DNA from: Streptomyces sp. CB02959
GTDB taxonomy: Bacteria; Actinomycetota; Actinomycetes; Streptomycetales; Streptomycetaceae
Direction of reading: 5' to 3'
NCBI RefSeq assembly: GCF_002803155.1
Contig: NZ_NNBP01000010.1
Location: forward strand, 1-64,000
DNA: 64,000 nucleotides
The first letter of the stretch is position 1. Each line of letters opens with the position of its first letter. Below the pieces are notes generated by a model. It saw only the letters and a list, made by a program, of their open reading frames with translations. It ran no database searches and was not told the DNA's origin. The translations under genes and the position numbers were made by a program. This document shows, one piece after another, positions 32,250-39,867 of this stretch.

Positions 32250-32903
32250 TCAGCCGGCCGGGACCTGCGCCGGCGCCGGGATTCCGGCGGCCGCGACCCG
32301 GCCCGCCGCGGCCGGCAGCAGCCCCCACAGTCCGGCGACCGCCTCCGCGTCCCACCACATCCGGTCGCCGCCGCCCAGGTGCAGCAGCCCCACCACGATC
32401 GACGTCAGCAGCTGGGCGGTGCGCCGGGGCTCGACGTCCGTGGGGTGCGGGCCGGTGAGCTCGTCCCCGAGGTGGACCGGCTCGCCGGTGCCGCAGGTGA
32501 CCGCCTTGTCGAGGAAGAGCGCGTACCAGCGCTGCTCCAAGGCGTGGATGTCCAGACCGGGCGCGGTCTCGGGGCGCAGCCGCAGCCCGGCGCGCAGCAC
32601 CGCGTCCGACTGCACCCGGCCGAACAGCTCGACGGCGAAGTCCCGGACGGCGACGGTCAGCGGCTCGGGGGAGCGGAGGAAGCCCTCCTCGACCTCGTTG
32701 AGGGTGGCCAGGGCGGCGTCCCGCACGGCGAGGGTCAGGTCGTCCTTGGACGTGAAGTGGAAGTAGAGGGCGCCCTTGCTGAGCCGGGCCCGCCGGCTGA
32801 TCTCGACCATGCCTGCGGCGGGCACTCCCTTTTCCAGGAACGTCTCGGCGGCCGAGCGGATGAGCGCCTGGCGGCTCTGGATGGCGCGATGCTGCGTGGG
32901 CAC
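32250..32903 (-). CDS. Second TetR-family butyrolactone-receptor-like regulator
   Basis: A 217-residue repressor with the receptor-type HTH (VEISRRARLSKGALYFHFTS, about 33-52). The ligand domain is less conserved than in the first receptor: the segment around ALEQRWYALFLDKAVTCGTG differs, as in pseudo-receptors that respond to antibiotics or do not bind butanolides. The GTG at 32903 is preferred because PTQHRAIQSRQ then starts near the family N-terminus; TTG at 32933 is the alternative. It is transcribed convergently with the MDR reductase and has an ARE-like site 49 bases upstream. Confidence 0.83.
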   Translation of the reverse strand: MPTQHRAIQSRQALIRSAAETFLEKGVPAAGMVEISRRARLSKGALYFHFTSKDDLTLAVRDAALATLNEVEEGFLRSPEPLTVAVRDFAVELFGRVQSDAVLRAGLRLRPETAPGLDIHALEQRWYALFLDKAVTCGTGEPVHLGDELTGPHPTDVEPRRTAQLLTSIVVGLLHLGGGDRMWWDAEAVAGLWGLLPAAAGRVAAAGIPAPAQVPAG

Positions 32904-32951
32904 GTGTCCGTCCCGTCTCTCGTACGACTGCAACGTGTTTGCAGTCTACAG

Positions 32952-32978
32952 AGAAAACCAACCATGCGGTTCGCTATG
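32952..32978 (-). promoter_or_regulatory. ARE-like operator upstream of the second receptor
   Basis: AAAACCAACCATGCGGTTCG continues to CTATG. Arms ACCAACCA and CGGTTCGC flank TG. This is nearly the same core (ACCATGCGGTT) as the site at 30274, so the two promoters are probably bound by the same protein. Confidence 0.7.
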
Positions 32979-33129
32979 GTGGAGGGAAATGGCCGGATCC
33001 TCCCCGCTCTGTCGGGAAGTGATCGCTCTGCCTCCTGGTCCGTACCTGGCGCCGGGCGTTGGTGGCGCATATGTCCAGTGTGGCCCGCCCCGGATTGCTT
33101 GTCGACCGTCAGGGAGGGGCTAAGGCACA

Positions 33130-33158
33130 TTGACAAACAGCGCAGGCGGTTTTTAAAT
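33130..33158 (+). promoter_or_regulatory. Strong promoter upstream of the HAD phosphatase gene
   Basis: TTGACA (33130-33135), a 17-base spacer and TTAAAT (33153-33158) are close to the sigma-70 consensus. GCGGTTTTTAAA inside it resembles an ARE half-site, but the second arm is misplaced. The transcript would have a leader of about 190 bases before the HAD start at 33354, in which no gene is seen. Confidence 0.6.
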
Positions 33159-33353
33159 CTCCGAAGGCGGTAAACGGGACGATCCCTTCCGATGCCGCCA
33201 CCTCGACGGTCGCGTACCGCCCTTGGACAGCGGTGCGCCACGGCGAGACCGCCTCTGCCGCCACAGTCGTCGACCGCAGGCCCGCCCGACCAGCTGGGCC
33301 CGCACAGTCACCCGAGCCCCCGCACCCATCGGAACCCGGAAAGGTCCCCATCC

Positions 33354-34166
33354 ATGCGCGTATCAATGGAAGTCGGCGAACGTCCTGTGATGAGAGGCGC
33401 GCGGAGCGCCGGCGGCGAGACGCTCAAGGCCGCCGTCTTCGATCTGGACGGCACCCTCGCCAACACCCTGCCCGCGATCAGCAAGCTGCTGGTCAAGGTG
33501 GCCGCGGAGCAGGGCTGTTCGGTCACCGCGCGGCAGGCGGCCACGGCCATCGGCAAGCCCCCGGCCGCCGCGTTCGGCCGGCTGCTGGGCCGGCCCGAGG
33601 ACGACGGCCGGGTGCAGGCCGCCATCTCCCGCTACCGGGAACTGTTCGCCTACGAGGTCCTGTGCCAGGGGCCGCAGCTGCTCTACCCCGGAGTGACGGC
33701 CGGGCTGTCCGCGCTGCGCGCCCACGGCGTCGAACTCGCCGTCGCCACCTCCAAGACCACCCGCAGCGCCGAGGCCCTGCTCGATGTGATGGGCATCCGC
33801 GACCTGGTCGGCCCGGTCGTCGGGCAGGACATGGTGCGGCGCGGCAAGCCGCACCCGGAGATGGTGCTGCGCGCGGCCGGCCGGCTGGGGGTCCCGGCCT
33901 GGCAGAGCGCTTATGTGGGGGACACCGTGGGGGACATGCGGATGGCGGTGACCGCGCGCATGGAGCCGGTCGCGGTCACCTACGGCAGCGGAACGTTCGG
34001 TGAACTCGCCGCGGTCGCCGGCACGCGGATGTGCAGCTCCTTCAAGGACGTGGTGTCGGTGATCGCCGCCGCCCGGCCGCGCCCGGCAGCGGCGGCCGCC
34101 GCCGGACCGGTCGTCCGGCCGCGCCGCACCGCCGTCACGGTGGGGGCGCAGCAGCGGCGACGCTGA
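33354..34166 (+). CDS. HAD-family phosphatase
   Basis: A 270-residue phosphoglycolate-phosphatase-like hydrolase. Motif I is FDLDGTLANT (about 29-38), motif II is in VATSKTTRSA, motif III is the Lys of GKPHPEM, and motif IV is YVGDTVGDMRMA. A cap domain lies between motifs I and II. It ends with a basic tail. Within the butyrolactone cluster it could remove phosphate from a butanolide phosphate; general house-keeping phosphatase activity cannot be excluded. The start at 33354 follows GGAAAGG; the longer upstream frame starts before any ribosome site. Confidence 0.8.
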   Translation: MRVSMEVGERPVMRGARSAGGETLKAAVFDLDGTLANTLPAISKLLVKVAAEQGCSVTARQAATAIGKPPAAAFGRLLGRPEDDGRVQAAISRYRELFAYEVLCQGPQLLYPGVTAGLSALRAHGVELAVATSKTTRSAEALLDVMGIRDLVGPVVGQDMVRRGKPHPEMVLRAAGRLGVPAWQSAYVGDTVGDMRMAVTARMEPVAVTYGSGTFGELAAVAGTRMCSSFKDVVSVIAAARPRPAAAAAAGPVVRPRRTAVTVGAQQRRR

Positions 34167-34290
34167 AACAGGGGGCACGGGGTGCCCGCGGCCCAGGGGG
34201 AACACCGGGGCCGCGGGCCGGAGGCGACGGCACGGGGCGTACGAGGAAGCGGGCCGCCTCCCATTCGAGCGGAGTCGAGAATGGGGAGGT

Positions 34291-35163
34291 TCAGCCCGCG
34301 TCCTGGGTGCGGAACGACCCGGCCGTCGCCTCCTGCACGTAACGGGCGCCGGCCGCCCGCAGTTTGCCGTGCAGCCGGCCGAACACCTCCGCCGCGCGAC
34401 CGCCCGGCCAGTCCGCCGGCAGGAGCGCCGGGGGCAGCCCGGGATCCGCGTACGGCAGATGGCGCCAGGCGTCCAGGGCGAGCAGGTAGTCGCGGTAGGC
34501 CGCCTCGGGGGGCAGTGAGCGGCGCCGGGTCCAGCGGTCCAGGACCGGTTCGTGCGCGGCCAGGAAGGCGCGGTGGCGCGCGGCGAGGGCGTCCAGGTCC
34601 CACCAGCGCGCCACGGCCTGCGCGGTGGGCGTGAAACCGGCATGGGTACCGGTGAACAGGTCCACGTAGGCGGCCAGCTGGAGCCGCTCCAGGGTGTGCC
34701 GGGTCTCCTCGTAGAGGTGCGCGGGGGCGATCCAGACGCCGGGCGCCGCGGTGCCGAAGCCCAGCCGGGCCAGCCGGGAGCGCAGCAGGTGGCGCTTGTG
34801 CCGCTCCTCCTCGGGGACCGAGAAGACGGCCAGCACCCAGCCCTCCGCCGGCGGTCGGGCGGGCCGCCCGAATATCCGGCGGTCGCCGTCCTCCAGCAAC
34901 TGGCGGCCCGCGTCGGAGAGGCCGTACGCGGCGGCGCCCGCGGCCGTGCGCTCCGCGACCAGCAGCCCGCGGCGCTTGAGCCGGGAGACCGCGGAACGCA
35001 CCGACGGCGGATCCACGCCGAGCGCCCCGAGCAGCCGGATCAGCGCGGCCACCGGCACCGGGCCGGGCGCGCCGCCGGAACCGTCCGCGGCGCCGCGTCC
35101 GTAGGCCCCGTAGAAGGTGACGATCAGGGACCGCGGGGTGTGCTGGGCTTGCTCGTCGCTCAC
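34291..35163 (-). CDS. PaaX-family transcriptional repressor
   Basis: A 290-residue regulator. Residues 10-85 are the N-terminal winged helix (LIVTFYGAYGR, then PPSVRSAVSRLKRRGLL). The middle PaaX domain follows with GWVLAVFSVPEEERHKRHLL, and the C-terminal domain contains AYRDYLLALDAWRHLPYADPGLP. PaaX senses aryl-CoA esters (phenylacetyl-CoA in E. coli). The gene follows the CoA ligase by 4 bases on the same strand, so it probably senses the CoA ester that ligase makes and controls the split catabolic genes on both sides. Confidence 0.92.
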   Translation of the reverse strand: MSDEQAQHTPRSLIVTFYGAYGRGAADGSGGAPGPVPVAALIRLLGALGVDPPSVRSAVSRLKRRGLLVAERTAAGAAAYGLSDAGRQLLEDGDRRIFGRPARPPAEGWVLAVFSVPEEERHKRHLLRSRLARLGFGTAAPGVWIAPAHLYEETRHTLERLQLAAYVDLFTGTHAGFTPTAQAVARWWDLDALAARHRAFLAAHEPVLDRWTRRRSLPPEAAYRDYLLALDAWRHLPYADPGLPPALLPADWPGGRAAEVFGRLHGKLRAAGARYVQEATAGSFRTQDAG

Positions 35164-35167
35164 CGGG

Positions 35168-36775
35168 TCACTCTAGATCCCGGTCGCGCAGTCGGAAGCG
35201 CTGGAGCTTGCCGGTCGGGGTGCGCGGCAGCGCGGTGTGGAAGATCACCTCGCGCGGGCACTTGTAGGGCGCGATCCGGGCTTTGACGAACGCCCGCAGC
35301 GCGGTGACGGTGTCCGCCCCGGGCGGCACGCCGTCCCGCAGCACCACATGGGCGACGACCACCTGGCCGCGGTCCGCGTCGGGCCGGCCGACCACCGCCG
35401 CCTCGGTGACGTCCGGGTGCCGCAGCAGGGCGTCCTCCACCTCGGGACCGGCGATGTTGTACCCGGCCGAGATGATCATGTCGTCCGCGCGGGCCACGTA
35501 GCGGAAGTAGCCGTCCCCGTCCCGTACATAGGTGTCGCCGGTGAGGTTCCAGCCGTCGCGGACGTAGCCGGTCTGCCGGGTGTCGGCCAGGTAGCGGCAG
35601 CCGGTCGGGCCGCGGACCGCCAGCAGCCCCGGTTCGCCGTCCGGCACCGGCCGGCCGTCCGGACCCACCACCCGCGCCTCGAAACCGGGCACCGGCAGCC
35701 CCGTCGTCCCCGGCCGGATCGCGTCGTCGGCGGCGGACAGGAAGATGTGCAGCAGCTCCGTGGCGCCGATCCCGTTGATGATCCGCAGGCCGGTCGCCTC
35801 GTGCCAGGACCGCCAGGTCGCGGCTGGCAGGTTCTCGCCGGCCGACACGCAGCGGCGGAGCGAGGCCAGATCGTGCCCGGCGAGCTTGGACAGCATCGCC
35901 CGGTAGGCGGTCGGCGCGGTGAACAGCACCGAGATCCGGTGGGCCGCGATGTCGCCGAGCAGCCGCTCCGGCCCGGCCCAGTCGGCCAGGTACGCCGAGG
36001 CCCCGGCCCGCAACGGGAAGACCACCAGCCCGCCGAGCCCGAAGGTGAAGCCGAGCGGGGGACTGCCGGCGAACACGTCGTCCGGACGCGGCCGCAACAC
36101 CTGCGCCGAGAAGGTGTCCGCGATGGCGAGCACATCGCGGTGGAAGTGCAGACACCCCTTGGGACGGCCGGTGGTGCCCGAGGTGAAGGCGATCAGCGCG
36201 ACGTCGTCGGAGGCGGTCGGCACCGCGCGGTACGGCGCGCCGCCGGGCCGCGCGCACTGCGCCAGGTCGTCCGGGCCGTCCCCGCCGAAGGTGGTGATCC
36301 GCAATCCCGGGACGTCGGCCCGGACCAGATCGCCGACCGCGGCGGCGTCGCACAGCGCGTGCCCGACCCGGGCGAGCCGGCAGATCGTGGCGAGTTCGTC
36401 CGGCCGGTGCGCGGCCAGGACGGTCACCGCCACCGCGCCGGCCTTCATGACCGCGAGCCAGCAGGCGGCCAACCAGGGCGTGGTGGGACCGCGCAGCAGC
36501 ACGCGGTTGCCCGGCACGACGCCCAACGGGCCGGTGAGGGTACGGGCGATCGCGTCGACCCGCTCCCGCAACTCCCCGTAGGACCACACCCGGCCGTGCG
36601 CGTCGCGGAGTGCGGGCCGGTCCGGGCCCAGCCGGGCGATGGTGCCGTCGAGGAGTTCCGCGCCGCAGTTCAGCCGGTCGGGATAGCCCAGGTCGGTGAG
36701 GTGCGGCCACTGCTCCGGCGGTGGCAGCCGGTCGCGCGTGAAGGTGTCGGTGTGGGCCGAGGACCGTAGCTCCAT
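35168..36775 (-). CDS. Aryl-CoA ligase, probably 2-aminobenzoate-CoA ligase
   Basis: A 535-residue AMP-forming acyl-CoA synthetase. It has the P-loop TSGTTGRPKG (about 174-183), the adenylate motif GWNLTGDTYVRDGDGYFRYV near 400 and the catalytic lysine in PTGKLQRFRLR at the C-terminus. It is close in style to the benzoate and 2-aminobenzoate CoA ligases. It would convert an aromatic acid to the CoA ester used by the fused monooxygenase/reductase 6 kb away. It is followed by paaX-like gene and is divergent from the acyl-CoA dehydrogenase. Confidence 0.88.
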   Translation of the reverse strand: MELRSSAHTDTFTRDRLPPPEQWPHLTDLGYPDRLNCGAELLDGTIARLGPDRPALRDAHGRVWSYGELRERVDAIARTLTGPLGVVPGNRVLLRGPTTPWLAACWLAVMKAGAVAVTVLAAHRPDELATICRLARVGHALCDAAAVGDLVRADVPGLRITTFGGDGPDDLAQCARPGGAPYRAVPTASDDVALIAFTSGTTGRPKGCLHFHRDVLAIADTFSAQVLRPRPDDVFAGSPPLGFTFGLGGLVVFPLRAGASAYLADWAGPERLLGDIAAHRISVLFTAPTAYRAMLSKLAGHDLASLRRCVSAGENLPAATWRSWHEATGLRIINGIGATELLHIFLSAADDAIRPGTTGLPVPGFEARVVGPDGRPVPDGEPGLLAVRGPTGCRYLADTRQTGYVRDGWNLTGDTYVRDGDGYFRYVARADDMIISAGYNIAGPEVEDALLRHPDVTEAAVVGRPDADRGQVVVAHVVLRDGVPPGADTVTALRAFVKARIAPYKCPREVIFHTALPRTPTGKLQRFRLRDRDLE

Positions 36776-36966
36776 GCGGGGTGCGCCCCCTTGGGCCGGG
36801 TGGCCGCCGGGCGGCCGGGGAGGGGTGGAGGTGGGGTGTGGGGACCGGGGAGGACTGCCGTACGGATCCTCGTCAGCGTAACGTCTTCGTGACGGCAGTC
36901 AACAGACCGCGATAACCGGCCGCCGGGCCGTCGCCGCGTCCGGTACCGCTACCAGGGGAGCCGCTC
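36776..36966. promoter_or_regulatory. Divergent promoter of the ligase and acyl-CoA dehydrogenase
   Basis: The 191-base gap contains GTAACGTCTTCGTGACG (36878-36894), an 11-base-spaced repeat of CGTRACG that could be a PaaX operator. ACAGACCG (36902-36909) matches an ARE half-site at seven of eight bases without a partner arm. Both are weak. Confidence 0.35.
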
Positions 36967-38157
36967 GTGACCGCATTCGCACTGGGACCGGAGGAACAGC
37001 AATGGTGCGCCCGGCTGCGCGCCAGGACGGCCGAACGGCTGCGCCCCCTGGCGGAGAAGGGGGAACCGGGCCGGGTCAACCGGCCCCTGGTCGCCGCCCT
37101 CGGCGAACTGGGCCTGCTGCAACGGCTCTTCCCCGACGGCGGCAGCCCGCGCGCACTGGACCTGTGTCTCCTGCGGGAGTCGCTGGCCCAGGAGTGCACC
37201 GAGGCGGAGACCGCCCTGGCGCTCCAAGGGCTGGGCGCCTGCCCGATCGTCCAGTCCGGCACGGACGCCCAACGGGGCCGCTGGCTACCGGAGGTGACGG
37301 CCGGACGGGCGGTCGCGGCCTTCGCGCTGAGCGAGCCCGGCGCGGGTTCGGACGCCGCGGCGCTCGCCCTGTCCGCCGAGCCCGACGGCCCCGGCCGCTG
37401 GCGGCTGACCGGTGAGAAGTGCTGGATCTCCAACGCGCCCGAGGCCGACTTCGCCACCGTCTTCGCCCGCACCGGCGGCCCCGACGGCGCCCGCGGCATC
37501 ACCGCCTTCCTCGTCCCCGCCGACCGCCCGGGCCTGGGCGGCGAGCGGCTGGACATGCTCAGCCCGCACCCCATCGGCACCCTGGTCTTCGACGGCACGC
37601 CGGTGACCGACGCGGACGTGCTCGGTGAGGTGGGCGGCGGGTTCGGGGTGGCGATGCGCACCCTGAACCTCTTCCGGCCGAGCGTGGGCGCCTTCGCGGT
37701 CGGCATGGCGCAGGCCGCGCTGGACGCCGCGCTGGCGCACGCCGGCACCCGCACCGCGTTCGGCGGACCGCTCAAGGACCTCCAGTCCGTCGGCCACCGG
37801 CTCGCCGAGATGGCCACCCGCGTCGAGGCCGCCCGGCTGCTGGTGTACGCGGCCGCAGCCGCCTACGACCGCGGCGCACCGGACATCGCCCGCCGCTCGG
37901 CGATGGCCAAACTCCTCGCCACCGAGACCGCCCAGGACGTCGTCGACGCCGCCGTCCAGATCCACGGCGCCCGCGCCCTGCGCCGCGGCCACCTCCTGGA
38001 ACACCTCTACCGCGAGGTCCGCGCCCCCCGGATCTACGAGGGCGCCACCGAGGTCCAACGCTCCATCATCGCCAAGGAGTTGTACCGGAACCCCGTCCTC
38101 CCGCCGACCGGAACCGGGCATCCGGCACCGAAATCTGGGGCTGAACACCGGCTCTGA
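36967..38157 (+). CDS. Acyl-CoA dehydrogenase
   Basis: A 396-residue FAD enzyme. It has the FAD-binding AFALSEPGAGSDAAAL (about 119-134), the second motif GEKCWISNAPEADF and the catalytic glutamate in PRIYEGATEVQRSII (about 355-369). It fits an oxidation step after dearomatisation of the aminobenzoyl-CoA ring. It stands divergent to the aryl-CoA ligase, which supports common control by PaaX. Confidence 0.92.
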   Translation: MTAFALGPEEQQWCARLRARTAERLRPLAEKGEPGRVNRPLVAALGELGLLQRLFPDGGSPRALDLCLLRESLAQECTEAETALALQGLGACPIVQSGTDAQRGRWLPEVTAGRAVAAFALSEPGAGSDAAALALSAEPDGPGRWRLTGEKCWISNAPEADFATVFARTGGPDGARGITAFLVPADRPGLGGERLDMLSPHPIGTLVFDGTPVTDADVLGEVGGGFGVAMRTLNLFRPSVGAFAVGMAQAALDAALAHAGTRTAFGGPLKDLQSVGHRLAEMATRVEAARLLVYAAAAAYDRGAPDIARRSAMAKLLATETAQDVVDAAVQIHGARALRRGHLLEHLYREVRAPRIYEGATEVQRSIIAKELYRNPVLPPTGTGHPAPKSGAEHRL

Positions 38158-38357
38158 GCACCGGAGTTGGACGAGGCGGGCGGGAACCGAAGCCGCATGC
38201 GGAGGGCGAAGGGCCGCGGAGTAAAGTCGTGGCCCGAGCCCACCGCGCCGCCCGCAGCGGCACCGCCGCGGGGGCTCCCGTTCCCGTTCCCGGCGCAGGC
38301 GCCGCCCGTTCCCGACGCCGTCTCCTGCCCACCGACCCACCCTGGAGCAGGCCGGAC

Positions 38358-39302
38358 ATGACGACACCCTTCCAGTGGCTCGCCGCACGAGTCGCCTTCG
38401 GGCGGCCGGCCCTCCGAACGGCCGCCGCGGGCGCACTGGCCGCCAGCGTGATGATCATCGTCACCGGCGCCGTGGTCCGCGTCAGCGGCTCCGGCCTGGG
38501 CTGCGACCAGTGGCCCAACTGCTCCGCCGACAGCCTCGCGGCCACGCCCGCGCTGGGACTGCACGGCGCCATCGAATTCGGCAACCGCCTGCTGACCTTC
38601 GTGGTGTCCGCGGCCGTCGGCTGGCTCATCATCGTCTCCCGACTGCAGCGCGACGCCGTCCCCGCGGTGACCCGATGGGCCTGGGCCCAGTTCTGGATCG
38701 TCCTGCTCAACGCCGTCGTCGGCGGCCTGACCGTGCTGGCGCGACTGAGCCCCTACATGGTCACCGCGCACTTCCTCGCCGCCGTGCTGCTCCTGACGGG
38801 AAGCACGGTCTCCTGGCACCGGACCCGTACGCTCGACCGCCCCGCCCCACCCGTCACCGCCCCCGTCCGGCGGCTCGCCACCGCCCTGTTCGCCGGCACG
38901 GCACTGCTCCTCGTGGCCGGCACGCTGGTCACCGGTACCGGACCGCATGCCGGCGACTCCTCCGACGTGACGCGGATGCCGCTGAACTGGACCGTCATGA
39001 CCTGGCTGCACGGAGCCGTCGCCGCCGTGGTCCTGGCCCTCGCCACCGCCCTCTGGAACCGCACCCGGACGGACCCCGACCGCACCGCCCACCGCCGCAC
39101 CACCGTGTTCCTCGCGGTGCTCCTCGCCCAAGGACTGGTCGGCCTGGTCCAGTCCGCCACCGCCCTCCCCGGAGCGGCCGTCGTCCTGCACCTGCTCGGC
39201 TCCGCCCTCGCATGGACGGGCGCGGTCCGCGTCTTCCTCGACACCCGCACACCCTCCGCACCACGCCACGAACACCGCGACACCGCACTGGCCCGTTCGT
39301 GA
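38358..39302 (+). CDS. ctaA: CtaA/COX15-family heme A synthase
   Basis: A 314-residue membrane protein with about eight transmembrane segments in two four-helix halves. The typical early motif VVRVSGSGLGCDQWPNC (about 36-52) includes the paired cysteines of Gram-positive CtaA, and the heme histidines lie in LHGAIEFGNR and VTAHFLAAVL. It converts heme O to heme A for cytochrome aa3 oxidase. No ctaB, cox or transketolase genes are near, so this is likely a second, isolated copy. The start follows GGAG at 11 bases; an upstream extension has no such site. Confidence 0.88.
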   Translation: MTTPFQWLAARVAFGRPALRTAAAGALAASVMIIVTGAVVRVSGSGLGCDQWPNCSADSLAATPALGLHGAIEFGNRLLTFVVSAAVGWLIIVSRLQRDAVPAVTRWAWAQFWIVLLNAVVGGLTVLARLSPYMVTAHFLAAVLLLTGSTVSWHRTRTLDRPAPPVTAPVRRLATALFAGTALLLVAGTLVTGTGPHAGDSSDVTRMPLNWTVMTWLHGAVAAVVLALATALWNRTRTDPDRTAHRRTTVFLAVLLAQGLVGLVQSATALPGAAVVLHLLGSALAWTGAVRVFLDTRTPSAPRHEHRDTALARS

Positions 39303-39867
39303 CCCACGCCCCCTCGGCCTGACCGGGCACGATTCCGACCCAGCCCCGTCCCGCCCCGTCCGCCGAGCGGCGCCGCGCACCTTCCCGGCCAGTGGCGCGC
39401 ACTTGTCGGAAGGGGTGGGGCGGGGGTGAGGGGTGTTCAGATGTCGCGACCGATCTCGGTCGGCAGTAGGCCCCGTGAGATCTGGCGGGGCCTACTGCCG
39501 TGTGGGCCGGGGCCCCTACGGGGCCGTTCAACGACGACCGGCATGTACATCCCTACGCAGCGAACAAACCCTTTGCCGAGGAACGCTGACGAACGGGACA
39601 GGGAGAGCATCCTGGTGGGTGGCCAAGAGACAGAGCAGCCGACGGCGACGGGGCTGCCTCGCCCGGTCCAGCACAAGCGGGCTGGACCGGCCGCCCTGAT
39701 CGCTCCGGCTGCCCTCCGAGATCCGGCTGCGGCGCCGGGCCGCCTCTGGCCCGAACCTTGCCAGTACTCGTTCCTCTGCCATCCGGTGGTGCCTCTGCCT
39801 TTGGGCAGAGGCGGGTCGTCCCCAAGGCGCAGGGCGTCCCCGAAGGAAGACCTCGATAATCGGCGTT
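39303..39867. other. Intergenic region with a hairpin cluster
   Basis: About 565 bases. Three consecutive stem-loops lie at 39446-39525 (separate entry). The remainder, up to the histidine kinase start at 39868, has no supported gene; AAGACCTCGATAATCGGCGTT just before the start could include promoter elements. Confidence 0.4.
39446..39525 (+). ncRNA. Three adjacent stem-loops; terminator or small structured RNA
   Basis: Stem 1 is CGACCG-ATCT-CGGTCG around 39448-39463. Stem 2 is a perfect 15-bp stem, CGGCAGTAGGCCCCG (39461-39475) with its complement (39486-39500) around TGAGATCTGG. Stem 3 is GGCCCC-TAC-GGGGCC (39511-39525). Stem 1 and stem 2 share bases, so they could be mutually exclusive. 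It lies 145 bases after ctaA and 340 before the kinase. There is no U-tail, so it may be a transcript end, a small RNA or a leader. Confidence 0.4.

Noticed and set aside
33132..33156. Fourth ARE operator upstream of the HAD gene
   Set aside because: ACAAACAG and CGGTTTTT are separated by six bases instead of two, so the geometry does not match the other three sites; kept only as a half-site.
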